Part shown: positions 8,989 through 17,494 of the stretch, piece after piece
How positions within the stretch are numbered: position 1 is the stretch's first letter
How the letters are laid out: every line of letters begins with the position of its first letter
Assembly: GCA_001798885.1 (NCBI GenBank)
Contig: MGQW01000094.1
Coordinates: forward strand, 1 to 50,850
Source: Deltaproteobacteria bacterium RBG_16_64_85
Lineage (GTDB): Bacteria > Desulfobacterota > Deferrimicrobia > Deferrimicrobiales > Deferrimicrobiaceae
Reading direction: 5' to 3'
Length of the DNA: 50,850 nucleotides
Position numbers and translations under genes: made by a program
Notes under the pieces: model-generated
What the model was told of the DNA's origin: nothing
The model's database searches: none
Seen by the model: the letters and a program-made list of their open reading frames with translations, nothing else

Positions 8989-9570
8989 ATGAAGAACCTG
9001 ATCGCGGAACTGCGCAAATCCTTCGTTGCGACGCTGTTCCTGGTCGTCCTGTTTTGCGGTATCTATCCCGTGGCGGTCTGGGTGATTGCCCAGGGGTTGA
9101 TTCCTCACAAGGCCAACGGTTCACTGGTCGAAATAAACGGCAGGGTCGTGGGTTCGTCGCTCCTCGCCCAGGGATTCAACGGTTTTGCCTACTTCCATCC
9201 CCGTCCTTCCGCGGCGGGGCAGGGTTACGACGCCGCCAATTCCTCGGGCACGAACCTCGGACAGACGTCGAAAAAGCTGATCGAGGATGTGAAGCAACGG
9301 GTCGCCGGCTACAGGGAAGAAAACGGCCTGCCGCCGGATGCCCGGGTGCCGGCGGACGCGGTGACGTCCTCGGCGAGCGGCCTCGATCCTCACATCAGCG
9401 TCGAAAATGCGATGCTCCAGGCGGGCCGGGTGGCAAAGGTACGTGGCATGAGCCTGACGGCCGTTTCGCAAAAGATAAGGAACCATACCGAGGGGAGGGA
9501 CCTTATGATATTGGGAGAGCCCCGGGTGAACGTGCTGATGCTCAATCTGGACCTCGACGGTAAAATGTAA
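8989..9570 (+). CDS. kdpC: KdpC subunit of the potassium-transporting ATPase
   Basis: A 193-residue protein with one N-terminal transmembrane helix (about 13-33) and an extracytoplasmic domain, the usual KdpC layout. Conserved segments include FHPRPSAAGQGYDAANSSG and ASGLDPHIS. KdpC is needed for assembly and high affinity of the pump. The ATG at 8989 follows AAGGAAGGAG. An in-frame start 21 bp earlier is rejected because it would overlap that ribosome site. It is followed after 2 bp by the KdpD-like gene. Confidence 0.97.
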   Translation: MKNLIAELRKSFVATLFLVVLFCGIYPVAVWVIAQGLIPHKANGSLVEINGRVVGSSLLAQGFNGFAYFHPRPSAAGQGYDAANSSGTNLGQTSKKLIEDVKQRVAGYREENGLPPDARVPADAVTSSASGLDPHISVENAMLQAGRVAKVRGMSLTAVSQKIRNHTEGRDLMILGEPRVNVLMLNLDLDGKM

Positions 9571-9572
9571 AC

Positions 9573-11270
9573 ATGCTGCTGGAAGAACGAGCCGATACCT
9601 TCCTCCGGATGATCCGCCGCGCCGAGCGCGGGCGGCTCAAGATCTACCTCGGTTACTGTCCCGGCGTCGGGAAGACCTACCAGATGCTGCTGGAAGGCCG
9701 CCGGATCAAGGAAGAAGGAATCGACGTGGCGATCGGCTTCCTGGAAACCCATGGCCGGACCGAAATCGCGAACCTCGCCGAAGGGCTGGAAACGATCCCC
9801 AGGAGAAAGACGGAATACCGGGGTGTTCCCCTGGAGGAAATGGACCTGGATGCCGTCCTTGCCCGGAAGCCCCAGGTCGCCCTTATCGACGAACTTGCCC
9901 ACACCAACGTTCCGGGAAGCAGGAACCCGAAGCGATACCAGGACATCCAGGATGTTCTGGCCGCGGGGATCCACGTCATCACCACGTTGAACGTCCAGCA
10001 TCTGGAAAGCCTCTACGACACGGTGGAGCGGGCCGTCCACGTCAAGGTTCGCGAGCGTCTGCCGGACAACATCGTTGCCGAGGCGGACCAGATCGTGAAC
10101 GTGGACGTGACGACCGAGGATTTGCAGAAGCGCCTGAAAGAAGGCAAGGTCTACCGGGCGGACCGGATCGAGGCTGCGATGGGCAATTTCTTCAGGACCT
10201 CGAACCTGGAGAAACTCCGCGAGCTCACGCTGCGGGAAATGGCCTCGCAGATCGACCTGCGGAGACGGGAGGCTGTGGAGCAAGAGGCAGCGGCTCCCGA
10301 CCAGGTGATGGTCGCCTTGAGCTCCCGCGGCCCAAACAGCGAAATGCTGCTCCGCTACGCATCCCGCCTGGCGGGAAAGCTCAACCGGAACTGGTACGCG
10401 GTCTACGTCCAGACCCCGTCCGAGGAGCCCACGGTGATCGACGCCCATACCCAGCGCATCCTTTCAGGAACCCTGACCCTCGCCAAGCAGCTGGGGGCGA
10501 TGGTGTTCACCTACAAGGGGGAAGACATTACGGGGACGATCCTCCGTTTCGCGAAGGAGTACCGCGTTGGGACCATCGTGGTCGGCACGCCGACACCGAA
10601 ACCGCTTTGGAAGACGATTTGGAGAAAAAGCACCGTCGAACGCCTGATTCACGAAGCGAAGGGACTCACTGTGGTGATTCTCGATACGCGCAAGGAGGAA
10701 CCTTCCGGGATCATGGCTCCTGAGGAAGAGGCAGGGCCGCCCGTCGCCGCGTCGTACGTTCCGGTTTCAACAGGAGCTTCGGCGTTGAGCGGATTCCTCT
10801 CTCCCGAACGGATCGTCGTCTGGGACCGGCCCGCGGAAAAGGACACCGTTCTTCGAACCCTGGCGAAGGCGGCGGTGGCCGGCTGCGGAGAGGTGGATCT
10901 GAATCTGGTATTGACCAACATCGCGAAACGCGAGGAGCAAGGGTCCACCTTCCTGAACGAAGGCATTGCCTTGCCTCATGCGCGCATCGAGAACCTTCCC
11001 CAAACTGTCGTCGCTATCGGGTTGACTCGGAAAGGGGTAACGGATGTATCCACTTCGATCCCGATCGAATACGTCTTCTTGATCCTGTCCCCGGCGGAGT
11101 CGCCGGAGACCCAGATCCAGATCCTGGGGCAGGTCAGCAGGGCTTCCCGCAACCGGCAACTGGTCCAGAACCTGGAATTGTGCCGCACTCCTGCAGAAGT
11201 CTTGACCGCCTTCCGTGACTGGGAAACGTCACAAGGTGCCAGCCCCCGGAAAACCGGAATAACGGGTTGA
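9573..11270 (+). CDS. KdpD sensor module fused to a PTS EIIA domain (no kinase domain)
   Basis: 565 residues. The N-terminal KdpD domain (1-225) has Walker A GYCPGVGKT (27-35) and the signature VALIDELAHTNVPGS. A universal-stress-protein-like domain follows (about 240-370). Where KdpD would carry four membrane helices, a GAF-like region and a histidine kinase, this protein instead has a linker and a PTS EIIA type-2/Ntr-like domain (about 408-550) with putative phospho-accepting His469 in GIALPHARIEN. No membrane segment or HATPase is present, so it should be cytoplasmic. In E. coli the separate EIIA(Ntr) protein binds KdpD and stimulates it when unphosphorylated, so the fusion joins two known partners. 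It cannot phosphorylate a regulator itself and probably acts on the kinase at 3189. It has a weak ribosome site, 2 bp after kdpC, implying coupled translation. Confidence 0.92.
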   Translation: MLLEERADTFLRMIRRAERGRLKIYLGYCPGVGKTYQMLLEGRRIKEEGIDVAIGFLETHGRTEIANLAEGLETIPRRKTEYRGVPLEEMDLDAVLARKPQVALIDELAHTNVPGSRNPKRYQDIQDVLAAGIHVITTLNVQHLESLYDTVERAVHVKVRERLPDNIVAEADQIVNVDVTTEDLQKRLKEGKVYRADRIEAAMGNFFRTSNLEKLRELTLREMASQIDLRRREAVEQEAAAPDQVMVALSSRGPNSEMLLRYASRLAGKLNRNWYAVYVQTPSEEPTVIDAHTQRILSGTLTLAKQLGAMVFTYKGEDITGTILRFAKEYRVGTIVVGTPTPKPLWKTIWRKSTVERLIHEAKGLTVVILDTRKEEPSGIMAPEEEAGPPVAASYVPVSTGASALSGFLSPERIVVWDRPAEKDTVLRTLAKAAVAGCGEVDLNLVLTNIAKREEQGSTFLNEGIALPHARIENLPQTVVAIGLTRKGVTDVSTSIPIEYVFLILSPAESPETQIQILGQVSRASRNRQLVQNLELCRTPAEVLTAFRDWETSQGASPRKTGITG

Positions 11271-11284
11271 ACGATCAGGAACGC

Positions 11285-12331
11285 TTAACGGCTCTTCGAA
11301 TGAATTTTCAAGCTTCCGGGTCTTCCGGGTTCGCCGTCGATGGAGTGCGTGAACGCGTGGAAGAGCCCGGTTACCCAGAGGTTGGTCAGGAGGTGCTGCG
11401 TGATGCGGGATGTTGTGAAGTACGATTCCTCACCGCAGATCGAAAGATAGAGGGCGATCTGATCCGGCAGGTGGGGGTCCAGGGCCGAGCCCGTGGAATG
11501 ATACCGGAGAAATTCCGCCGCCGCCTCCTCCCCGACCGTCTCGGCGCGCTTCCCGATCGCGCCGAGGGAGGTGAACCCCGCGGCTGCATTTTCGGATGCG
11601 GCGTGAAGGAACAGGAACGTCCCCTGGCCGGGAGTCGGCGCCTCCAGGAGGTCGATGCGCACCCCGACCTCCGACTCGCCGATTCGGGAACGGATTTTTT
11701 CCATTGCAGCCTTCCTTTGCCGTTCCGCGATCGACCTGGGGAGTCGACCGACGGCGGAGGACCCGGTGATCGCAAGGAGTTCCCCTCGTTCCGCCATCCG
11801 CAAGGGGAGGATTTTGGCCGCCGGGCGGATTTCCGCACCGATTTTCCCCCCTCCCCGCGGATAGAATCCGTATGACTCGATGGACAGCCGGACCTCCAGC
11901 CCCATCTTCGCGAGGGCCGGTGCGAAGACGTCGGAAACGTAAGGATAGGAGGGGCTGAAGGGAACGTGCGTCCCCCCGGTGAGCGTCACCGTACTCCTGC
12001 TCTCCGCGAAGAGCAACGGAGGAAGCAGGGTTTGAAGGACGAGCAGGGTGGATCCGGCGGTCCCGACGTCGAAGGCATAATCGCCTGCCTTTACCTCGCC
12101 GGGGGAAAAGGTGATCTCCGTTGAACCCGTGCGATCCCCGGTGACCTGCGCACCGGAAACGGCTTGCGCCGCCCGGACGCCGGTCAGGTGCTGAGGGCTG
12201 AGGCCCGGCTTCTTACGGTTCCTGCGGATATTGATGATCCGGAACGGTTTCCGGAACATGCAGGAGAGCGCGAGGGCAGTCCTCAAGATCTGTCCGCCGC
12301 CTTCCCCGTGGCTCCCGTCGATTTCGATCAT
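11285..12331 (-). CDS. rtcA: RNA 3'-terminal phosphate cyclase
   Basis: A 348-residue RtcA, full length for the family. It converts RNA 3'-phosphates to 2',3'-cyclic phosphates with ATP through an adenylated histidine. The N-terminal signature IDGSHGEGGGQILRTALALS is present, as is the internal motif FYPRGGGK. The probable nucleophile is His287 in DPHLPDQIAL. No rtcB ligase or rtcR regulator lies nearby. It is convergent with the kdp operon, with only 14 bp between the stops, and follows the radical SAM gene by 19 bp on the same strand, so the two may be co-transcribed. Confidence 0.95.
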   Translation of the reverse strand: MIEIDGSHGEGGGQILRTALALSCMFRKPFRIINIRRNRKKPGLSPQHLTGVRAAQAVSGAQVTGDRTGSTEITFSPGEVKAGDYAFDVGTAGSTLLVLQTLLPPLLFAESRSTVTLTGGTHVPFSPSYPYVSDVFAPALAKMGLEVRLSIESYGFYPRGGGKIGAEIRPAAKILPLRMAERGELLAITGSSAVGRLPRSIAERQRKAAMEKIRSRIGESEVGVRIDLLEAPTPGQGTFLFLHAASENAAAGFTSLGAIGKRAETVGEEAAAEFLRYHSTGSALDPHLPDQIALYLSICGEESYFTTSRITQHLLTNLWVTGLFHAFTHSIDGEPGRPGSLKIHSKSR

Positions 12332-12350
12332 GCCTTTCGTTGCTGTCCGT

Positions 12351-13757
12351 TCAGCTTGTCCCGTACCTTCGGAGAATGTCCCAGTACGCCCCCCGGTATC
12401 CTTCGCGGATGGCGTCCACGAGCAGCTGGTTGGCGTTGTAGTTGTAGTTGCTCGCGGGTCTCGACGGATCGAAGAACAGGAAGCGGGGATCGCCCCGAGT
12501 AAGCGCGTCGAGCAGGTCGAAGAGAAAAGGCGCGATCCCGGGGTCGATGTAAAAAACCGGCCTGGAGAGGTCCTCCCCGCCGATCAGCCCTTTCTTTCGC
12601 TCCCCCTGCAGGACCCATCCGGCCAACTTCGTTCCCGGGTAGACGCGCGCGCCCGCAGCGACGCCCGCACGGTCGGGACCGGCTCTTTTTACCATGTCGA
12701 TCGTGCGAACGATGCTCTCCCGGGTCTCCCCCGGAGATCCGATGAGGAGGTCGAACATGACGGTGATGCCGGCCTCCCTGCAGGACCGGGCGGCGAGGAA
12801 GATGTCCTCCGACCTGAAGCTCCGCCCAAGCCTTCGCAGCATTCCGTCATCGCCGGAGTCCACGCCGAAGTTGATCCCTAGGCACCCCGCCCGGCGCATC
12901 AGGTTCGCCAATTGCGGGGAGAAGGGAGCCGGGGCGCAGTAGGCGTACCAGCAAAGCTTCTCGCCCAGGCCTCGCCGCAGGATTTCCCGGCAAACTTCCA
13001 TCGCGTGGGCTTCCGGCACGTTGAACTCGCTGTCGCAGGTGTGGGCATGGTCGATTCCCTGCGCGAGCAGGCGCGTGATCTCGTCGGCCACTGCCGCCGC
13101 GGGACGCAGTCGGGAGGTCTTCCCTTTCGCCACGGGGTCGGCGCAGTAGACGCAGCCGCACGGACAGCCCCGCTTCGTTTCGAATCCGGCCTGACCCCCT
13201 TCCCGGAAGTACCTGCGGTTGTCCAGGAATCCCCGGCTCATCGGCGGGAGATCCGCAAGGGGAGGGGTTGAAACGGCATTGCGGTGCCACCTCCCGTTTT
13301 TGCGAAGGATGAGGTTGGAAAGGTCGCCCCAATCTTCATCCCTTTCCAGCCTGGCCGCGAGTTCCGGCAGGGCGAACTCTCCGTCCCCCCAAATGCCGGC
13401 GTCGGCCCCGCACCGGTCCAAAACCTCTTCCGGCATGATGGAAAAGCCGACGCCTCCAAGAAGGATCAGCCCTCCGGTGTGTTCGCGGACGGTTCTCGAA
13501 ATGGCGGCGTGTTCCGGGAGGAAGGACTCCCGGCTTGCGAGTGAACAGTCGTCCGTGTTGCGGATCGAGATCCCGACCAGGCCGTACTCCCTCCGGGAGA
13601 AGAAGGACGCGACGGCCTGTTCCCATCCTTCCTCCCAGCAGAGGTCGAGGATTTCCACCTCCTGCCCGGATGCGGCGAGCGCCTCGGCCACGTAATCCAG
13701 CCCGATCGGCGCGATCGGCGGTTGGATCCGGTTGGTGTTCACAAGGGCGATGCGCAT
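12351..13757 (-). CDS. B12-binding radical SAM protein of unknown substrate
   Basis: A 468-residue protein. The N-terminal third resembles a cobalamin-binding Rossmann domain (MRIALVNTNRIQPPIAPIGL..., ILLGGVGFSIMPE), although the classical DxHxxG motif is not obvious. The radical SAM core follows, with the [4Fe-4S] motif inside KRGCPCGCVYCADP, which gives the CxxxCxxC spacing plus one extra cysteine. The ATG at 13757 is used because the conserved N-terminus begins there; an open extension upstream is GC-driven. The family (B12-rSAM, HpnP/BchE-like) performs methylations and ring chemistry, but the substrate cannot be told. It lies upstream of rtcA on the same strand and is divergent from the aldolase gene. 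Confidence 0.88.
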   Translation of the reverse strand: MRIALVNTNRIQPPIAPIGLDYVAEALAASGQEVEILDLCWEEGWEQAVASFFSRREYGLVGISIRNTDDCSLASRESFLPEHAAISRTVREHTGGLILLGGVGFSIMPEEVLDRCGADAGIWGDGEFALPELAARLERDEDWGDLSNLILRKNGRWHRNAVSTPPLADLPPMSRGFLDNRRYFREGGQAGFETKRGCPCGCVYCADPVAKGKTSRLRPAAAVADEITRLLAQGIDHAHTCDSEFNVPEAHAMEVCREILRRGLGEKLCWYAYCAPAPFSPQLANLMRRAGCLGINFGVDSGDDGMLRRLGRSFRSEDIFLAARSCREAGITVMFDLLIGSPGETRESIVRTIDMVKRAGPDRAGVAAGARVYPGTKLAGWVLQGERKKGLIGGEDLSRPVFYIDPGIAPFLFDLLDALTRGDPRFLFFDPSRPASNYNYNANQLLVDAIREGYRGAYWDILRRYGTS

Positions 13758-13846
13758 AGCTTCCAGACTGGCATATCGGCCGGCCAATTCCAACCGGGGA
13801 GGCAACGTGCCGGGGAACCGGCAGCGAGACGAGGGGGATGAAACCC

Positions 13847-13877
13847 TTGGATCACGGGAGGAATCGAAAGGTACAAT
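13847..13877 (+). promoter_or_regulatory. Possible sigma-70 promoter of the aldolase gene
   Basis: TTGGAT at 13847-13852 and TACAAT at 13872-13877, separated by 19 bp, lie 19 bp before the aldolase ATG in the 139-bp spacer between divergent genes. The -10 matches 5 of 6 consensus bases; the spacing is slightly long. Confidence 0.35.
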
Positions 13878-13896
13878 ACCGTTTGGGGGTGGTCTC

Positions 13897-14919
13897 ATGC
13901 CGGCGCACGAACTCGGATCCGTCGCCCGTTCTCTCGTCGCGGCCGGCAAGGGGATTCTCGCAGCCGACGAGAGCGCTCCCACCATCGAGAAGCGCCTGAA
14001 AGCCGTCGACGTTCCTTCCACGGAAGAACACCGCAGGGCTTACCGGGAGCTTCTGTTCACGACCCCCGGCGTTTCGGAGTTCATCAGCGGGGTGATCCTG
14101 TTCGACGAAACCATTCGGCAGAAGGCCTCGGACGGGACTCCTTTCCCGGAAGTCCTTTCCCGTCCGGGGATCCTCCCCGGAATCAAGGTGGACCAGGGGG
14201 CCAAGGCCCTTGCGGGGTTCCCCGGGGAAAAGATCACGGAGGGGCTCGATGGTCTGCGGGAGCGCCTGGTGGAGTATCGCAAAGCGGGAGCCCGATTCGC
14301 GAAGTGGCGAGCGGTCATCGCAATCGGCGCCGGGATCCCGACGTCGTACTGCCTCAAGGCGAACGCGCACGCCCTCGCCCGCTATGCCGCCCTGTGCCAG
14401 GAGGCAGGGCTTGTACCGATCGTCGAGCCGGAAGTCCTCATGGACGGCTCCCACACCATCGAACGTTGCGAGGAAGTCACGATGACGATGTTGAGTCTCG
14501 TCTTCTCCGAGCTCCTGGAACACCGAGTTGTCCTTGAGGGGACGCTCCTCAAGCCCAACATGGTGCTTTCCGGCAAGGAGTGCCCGAAACAGGCGAGCGT
14601 TGCCGAAGTAGCGGAAGCCACCGTGCGTTGCCTTCGCAGGGTCGTCCCGTCGGCCGTTCCCGGCATCGTCTTCCTCTCCGGAGGCCAGTCCGCCGGGCAG
14701 GCAACCGAACATTTGAACGCCATGAACGCGCTCGGGAAACAACCCTGGGAGCTGAGCTTCTCTTACGGACGCGCCCTCCAGGACCCGGTCCTCAAGACTT
14801 GGAGAGGAATTCCCGCGAATGTCCCTGGGGCGCAGCGTACTTTTTATCATCGGGCCAGGTGCAACGGGGCGGCGCGCCACGGCAGATACACGAAAGAGAT
14901 GGAAATCTCCGCCGCCTGA
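13897..14919 (+). CDS. Class I fructose-bisphosphate aldolase
   Basis: A 340-residue class I aldolase, which cleaves fructose-1,6-bisphosphate through a lysine Schiff base without a metal. Family segments AAGKGILAADES near the N-terminus, GIKVDQG, KWRAVI, and the Schiff-base Lys219 in GTLLKPNMVL are all visible; SGGQSAGQATEHL forms part of the phosphate site. The length fits the eukaryote-like class I type rather than the DhnA type. ATG at 13897 follows GGGGGTGG, and upstream in-frame starts are ignored because the conserved N-terminus begins here. Single gene, convergent with the ybaK gene 17 bp away. Confidence 0.95.
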   Translation: MPAHELGSVARSLVAAGKGILAADESAPTIEKRLKAVDVPSTEEHRRAYRELLFTTPGVSEFISGVILFDETIRQKASDGTPFPEVLSRPGILPGIKVDQGAKALAGFPGEKITEGLDGLRERLVEYRKAGARFAKWRAVIAIGAGIPTSYCLKANAHALARYAALCQEAGLVPIVEPEVLMDGSHTIERCEEVTMTMLSLVFSELLEHRVVLEGTLLKPNMVLSGKECPKQASVAEVAEATVRCLRRVVPSAVPGIVFLSGGQSAGQATEHLNAMNALGKQPWELSFSYGRALQDPVLKTWRGIPANVPGAQRTFYHRARCNGAARHGRYTKEMEISAA

Positions 14920-14936
14920 ACGATTTTCGAAAGGAT

Positions 14937-15422
14937 TCATCGAATCGCCACCCGGACCAGGGTTGGTTTCAGGATCCGGGCGACATCTTTCGGATCGACC
15001 CCGACCAGGTATCCGCGCTTCCCGCCGTTGATGTAGATCTTCGGAAGATCCAGGATCGTATCTTCCATGTAGACCGGCATCTCCTTGCGCGTGCCGAAGG
15101 GAGAGGTTCCTCCCACCAGGTACCCCGTATGTTTCAGCGCGGTTTCGGGAGAGCAGGGAATCACGGTTTTAACGCCGATGATCCGTGCCAGATCCTTCGT
15201 GGATACCTGCCGGTCGCCGTGCATCAGCATCACGAGCGGGTTCCTTCCGTCGTCCTCCAGGATGAGGGTCTTGACGACGACGTGCTCGTCCACCCCCAAC
15301 TCCCGGGAGGAGACTGCGGTTCCCCCCTTCTCCTCGTAGACGTAGAGGTGGTCTGTGTACGGGATCTTCGATGCGCGGAGGACACGGACGGCCGGCGTGA
15401 CGGGCGGCTTTTCCTTCGGCAT
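14937..15422 (-). CDS. ybaK: YbaK/EbsC-type Cys-tRNA(Pro) deacylase
   Basis: A 161-residue single-domain trans-editing enzyme of the YbaK family. It hydrolyses Cys-tRNA(Pro), and sometimes related mischarged tRNAs, to protect proline codons. Family elements visible: HLYVYEEKGGT near the N-terminus, VVKTLIL containing the conserved lysine, the GVKTVIPC segment and the GYLVGGTSPFG loop. It lies 15 bp downstream of the quinone oxidoreductase gene on the same strand and is probably transcribed with it. Confidence 0.93.
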   Translation of the reverse strand: MPKEKPPVTPAVRVLRASKIPYTDHLYVYEEKGGTAVSSRELGVDEHVVVKTLILEDDGRNPLVMLMHGDRQVSTKDLARIIGVKTVIPCSPETALKHTGYLVGGTSPFGTRKEMPVYMEDTILDLPKIYINGGKRGYLVGVDPKDVARILKPTLVRVAIR

Positions 15423-15437
15423 CTTTGTGCCTTCCGG

Positions 15438-16406
15438 TTACGGGAGGAGCAGGACCTTTCCCGTGGTTTTCCGTCCCGAAAGCTGCCGATGGGCCTCCGC
15501 CGCCTCCGGCAACGGGAACCTCGCGGCGATCCGGACCTTGAGCTCCCCGGAGGCCACCCACCCGAGCACGACGTTCGCCCTCCAAAGGAGTTCTTCACGC
15601 GTCGCCGTGTACTGGCCCAGGGAGGGCCGGGTCAAAAACAGCCCCCCCTTGGTGTTGAGGATCTGAGGGTCGAACGGCGGCACGGGCCCGCTGGACTGTC
15701 CGTAGAGCGCCAGGTACCCCCGGGGGGCGAGGCAGTTCAGGCTCTTCTCGAAGGTCGTCTGCCCCACCGAATCGTACACCACCTGCACCCCTTTGCCGCC
15801 CGTAAGAAGTCTCACCTCGGACTCGAAGTCCCGCTCGGTGTAGAGGATGACCTCGTCGGCGCCGAACGCGTGTGCAAGCTCCGCCTTTTCCTTCGTGGAG
15901 ACCGTGCCGATCACGCGGGCTCCCCGCCGCCTGGCCATTTGCGCCAACAGGAGGCCGACGCCGCCGGCCGCCGCGTGAACAAGGCAGGTGTCCCCGGGCT
16001 GGAGAGGATAGGTGCTGTGAGTCAGGTAATGGGCCGTCATCCCCTGGAGCATCGCCGCCGCGGCCAATCCGCCGTCGACCCCGTCGGGGAGCTTGATCAG
16101 CCGCCAGGAGGGGACGACCGCATATTCCGCGTAGGAGCCGAGTGCCCCGGCGTACGCGACCCGGTCGCCCACGGCCACCTCGCCGACCCCGGGTCCCGTC
16201 TCCGCAACGACGCCGGACCCCTCGTTGCCCGGGGTAAAGGGAAGGGGGGATCGGTAGAGCCCCATCCGCTGATAGACGTCGATGAAATTGACCCCGATCG
16301 CCTCGAGCTTGACGAGCGCCTCCCCCTTGCCGGGTTTCGGAACGGGGAGGTTCTCCATCGCGAGGTTCTCGGGTTCGCCGTACTGGTGGACGCGGATGGC
16401 TTTCAC
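15438..16406 (-). CDS. NADPH:quinone oxidoreductase, zinc-free MDR family (Qor-like)
   Basis: A 322-residue medium-chain dehydrogenase/reductase of the quinone oxidoreductase branch. Markers are the N-terminal [24 protein letters not shown], the coenzyme-binding [15 protein letters not shown] motif and YDSVGQTTF. It lacks zinc ligands, as expected for Qor, which reduces quinones with NADPH in the cytoplasm. The GTG at 16406 is chosen because AGGAGGAAACC precedes it directly; an in-frame ATG 60 bp upstream has no such site and would add non-family residues. It is separated from the alcohol dehydrogenase gene upstream by a long hairpin. Confidence 0.92.
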   Translation of the reverse strand: MKAIRVHQYGEPENLAMENLPVPKPGKGEALVKLEAIGVNFIDVYQRMGLYRSPLPFTPGNEGSGVVAETGPGVGEVAVGDRVAYAGALGSYAEYAVVPSWRLIKLPDGVDGGLAAAAMLQGMTAHYLTHSTYPLQPGDTCLVHAAAGGVGLLLAQMARRRGARVIGTVSTKEKAELAHAFGADEVILYTERDFESEVRLLTGGKGVQVVYDSVGQTTFEKSLNCLAPRGYLALYGQSSGPVPPFDPQILNTKGGLFLTRPSLGQYTATREELLWRANVVLGWVASGELKVRIAARFPLPEAAEAHRQLSGRKTTGKVLLLP

Positions 16407-16450
16407 GGTTTCCTCCTGTGCGGCAAGGCGCGCATCGTCAAGGTGGACAA

Positions 16451-16479
16451 GGGCAGGCCGGCGCAATGCCGGCCTGCCC
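16451..16479. terminator. Perfect 12-bp hairpin between alcohol dehydrogenase and quinone oxidoreductase genes
   Basis: GGGCAGGCCGGC pairs perfectly with GCCGGCCTGCCC around a 5-base loop. It lies 5 bp beyond the alcohol dehydrogenase stop on the minus strand. Only a weak T-containing tail follows (TTGTCC), so it may be an inefficient terminator, a transcript-stabilising stem, or a copy of a dispersed palindromic repeat. Confidence 0.5.
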
Positions 16480-16483
16480 TACA

Positions 16484-17494
16484 TCAGGGGGTAAGCACGG
16501 CGCGGAGTCGGACCTTCCCTTTGCGCAGCCTCTCCAGGACCTCGTTGGTGTTTTTCAGCGGATGCCGCTCCACCAGCGGCGCGATCCCGTGGTCGGCGGC
16601 AAACCGCAGCATGGCGTCCATGTCGTCCCGTGTGCCGATCACGGAGCCGCAGATGTGCTTCTGCCCCGTGATGAGGCCCGCGGGGATCAGGGAGGCTTTC
16701 TCCGCGATGGCCGCCAGCACCACGAGGGTCCCGTTGGGGCCCAGGCCCGGGATGCACTGCTCGAAGAGGCGGGCGGAGATCCCCGTCAGCAGGATCAGGT
16801 CCGCTCCTCCCATCGAGGAAAGCCGTTTCCCGATCTTCTCCTTTTCCGCATCGATGATCTCGCTGGCCCCCATCTGCCTCGCGAGGGGAATCTTCTCTTC
16901 CCCGCGGAGGATGGCCACGACCCGCGCCCCCATCGCGGACGCCATGCGAAGCCCCAGGTGTCCCAGTCCGCCGATCCCCGCCACCGCGACGGTTTTCCCG
17001 GCCAGGTTCCCCGCCCGGCGAAGCGGCGCGAAGACCGTGATCCCGGCGCACAGAAGGGGAGCCGCCTCCACGAGGTCGAGACCCTCCGGTATCCTGTGGG
17101 TAAAGGCCGCAGGCGCCTTGACGAACTCCGCGTAGCCGCCGTTCACGGTGACGCCGGTGCTTTTCTGGGCGGCACAGAGCATCTCCGCCCCGGACTTGCA
17201 GGGGGCGCACTCCCCGCAGGCGAATTGCATCCAAGGAATGCCTACCCGGTCTCCGGGGGCGAGGGTTTTCACTTCGCTTCCCACCTTTTCCACGATGCCG
17301 GTCGCCTCGTGTCCCGGAACGATGGGCAGGGGTGTTCCCCAGTCCTTCCAGTCCCCGTCGACCAGGTGGAGATCGCTGTGGCAGACCCCGCAGCCGCTCA
17401 CCCGGATCAGCGCTTCGCGGGGTCCAGGGGAAGGCGTCGGCACTTCCGAAAGGACCAGCGGTTTCCCGAAGGCTTCGCATACGGCGGCTTTCAT
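16484..17494 (-). CDS. Zinc-dependent alcohol dehydrogenase
   Basis: A 336-residue zinc MDR alcohol dehydrogenase of the AdhP/AdhA type, oxidising primary alcohols or reducing aldehydes with NAD(H). The catalytic zinc site is shown by CGVCHSDLH and GHEATG, the structural zinc by CGECAPCKSGAEMLC, and the coenzyme site by AVAGIGGLGHLGLRMA. The ATG at 17494 overlaps the stop of the upstream OsmC-family gene (ATGA), so translation is coupled, suggesting a shared redox or detoxification task. The length agrees with the family. No defects. Confidence 0.94.
   Translation of the reverse strand: MKAAVCEAFGKPLVLSEVPTPSPGPREALIRVSGCGVCHSDLHLVDGDWKDWGTPLPIVPGHEATGIVEKVGSEVKTLAPGDRVGIPWMQFACGECAPCKSGAEMLCAAQKSTGVTVNGGYAEFVKAPAAFTHRIPEGLDLVEAAPLLCAGITVFAPLRRAGNLAGKTVAVAGIGGLGHLGLRMASAMGARVVAILRGEEKIPLARQMGASEIIDAEKEKIGKRLSSMGGADLILLTGISARLFEQCIPGLGPNGTLVVLAAIAEKASLIPAGLITGQKHICGSVIGTRDDMDAMLRFAADHGIAPLVERHPLKNTNEVLERLRKGKVRLRAVLTP

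Noticed and set aside
9573-11270. KdpD-like gene as a truncated kdpD pseudogene
   Set aside because: The frame continues into a complete second domain (EIIA) with its active-site histidine, and a separate kinase is in the same operon, so the architecture looks selected.
13732-13896. Longer N-terminus for the aldolase from an upstream in-frame start
   Set aside because: The extra residues overlap the divergent promoter region and are not family-like; the ATG at 13897 gives the normal length.
14580-17135. 850-codon open frame on the plus strand opposite ybaK, the quinone oxidoreductase and alcohol dehydrogenase genes
   Set aside because: Antisense shadow of three conserved genes; composition is low-complexity Arg/Pro/Gly.
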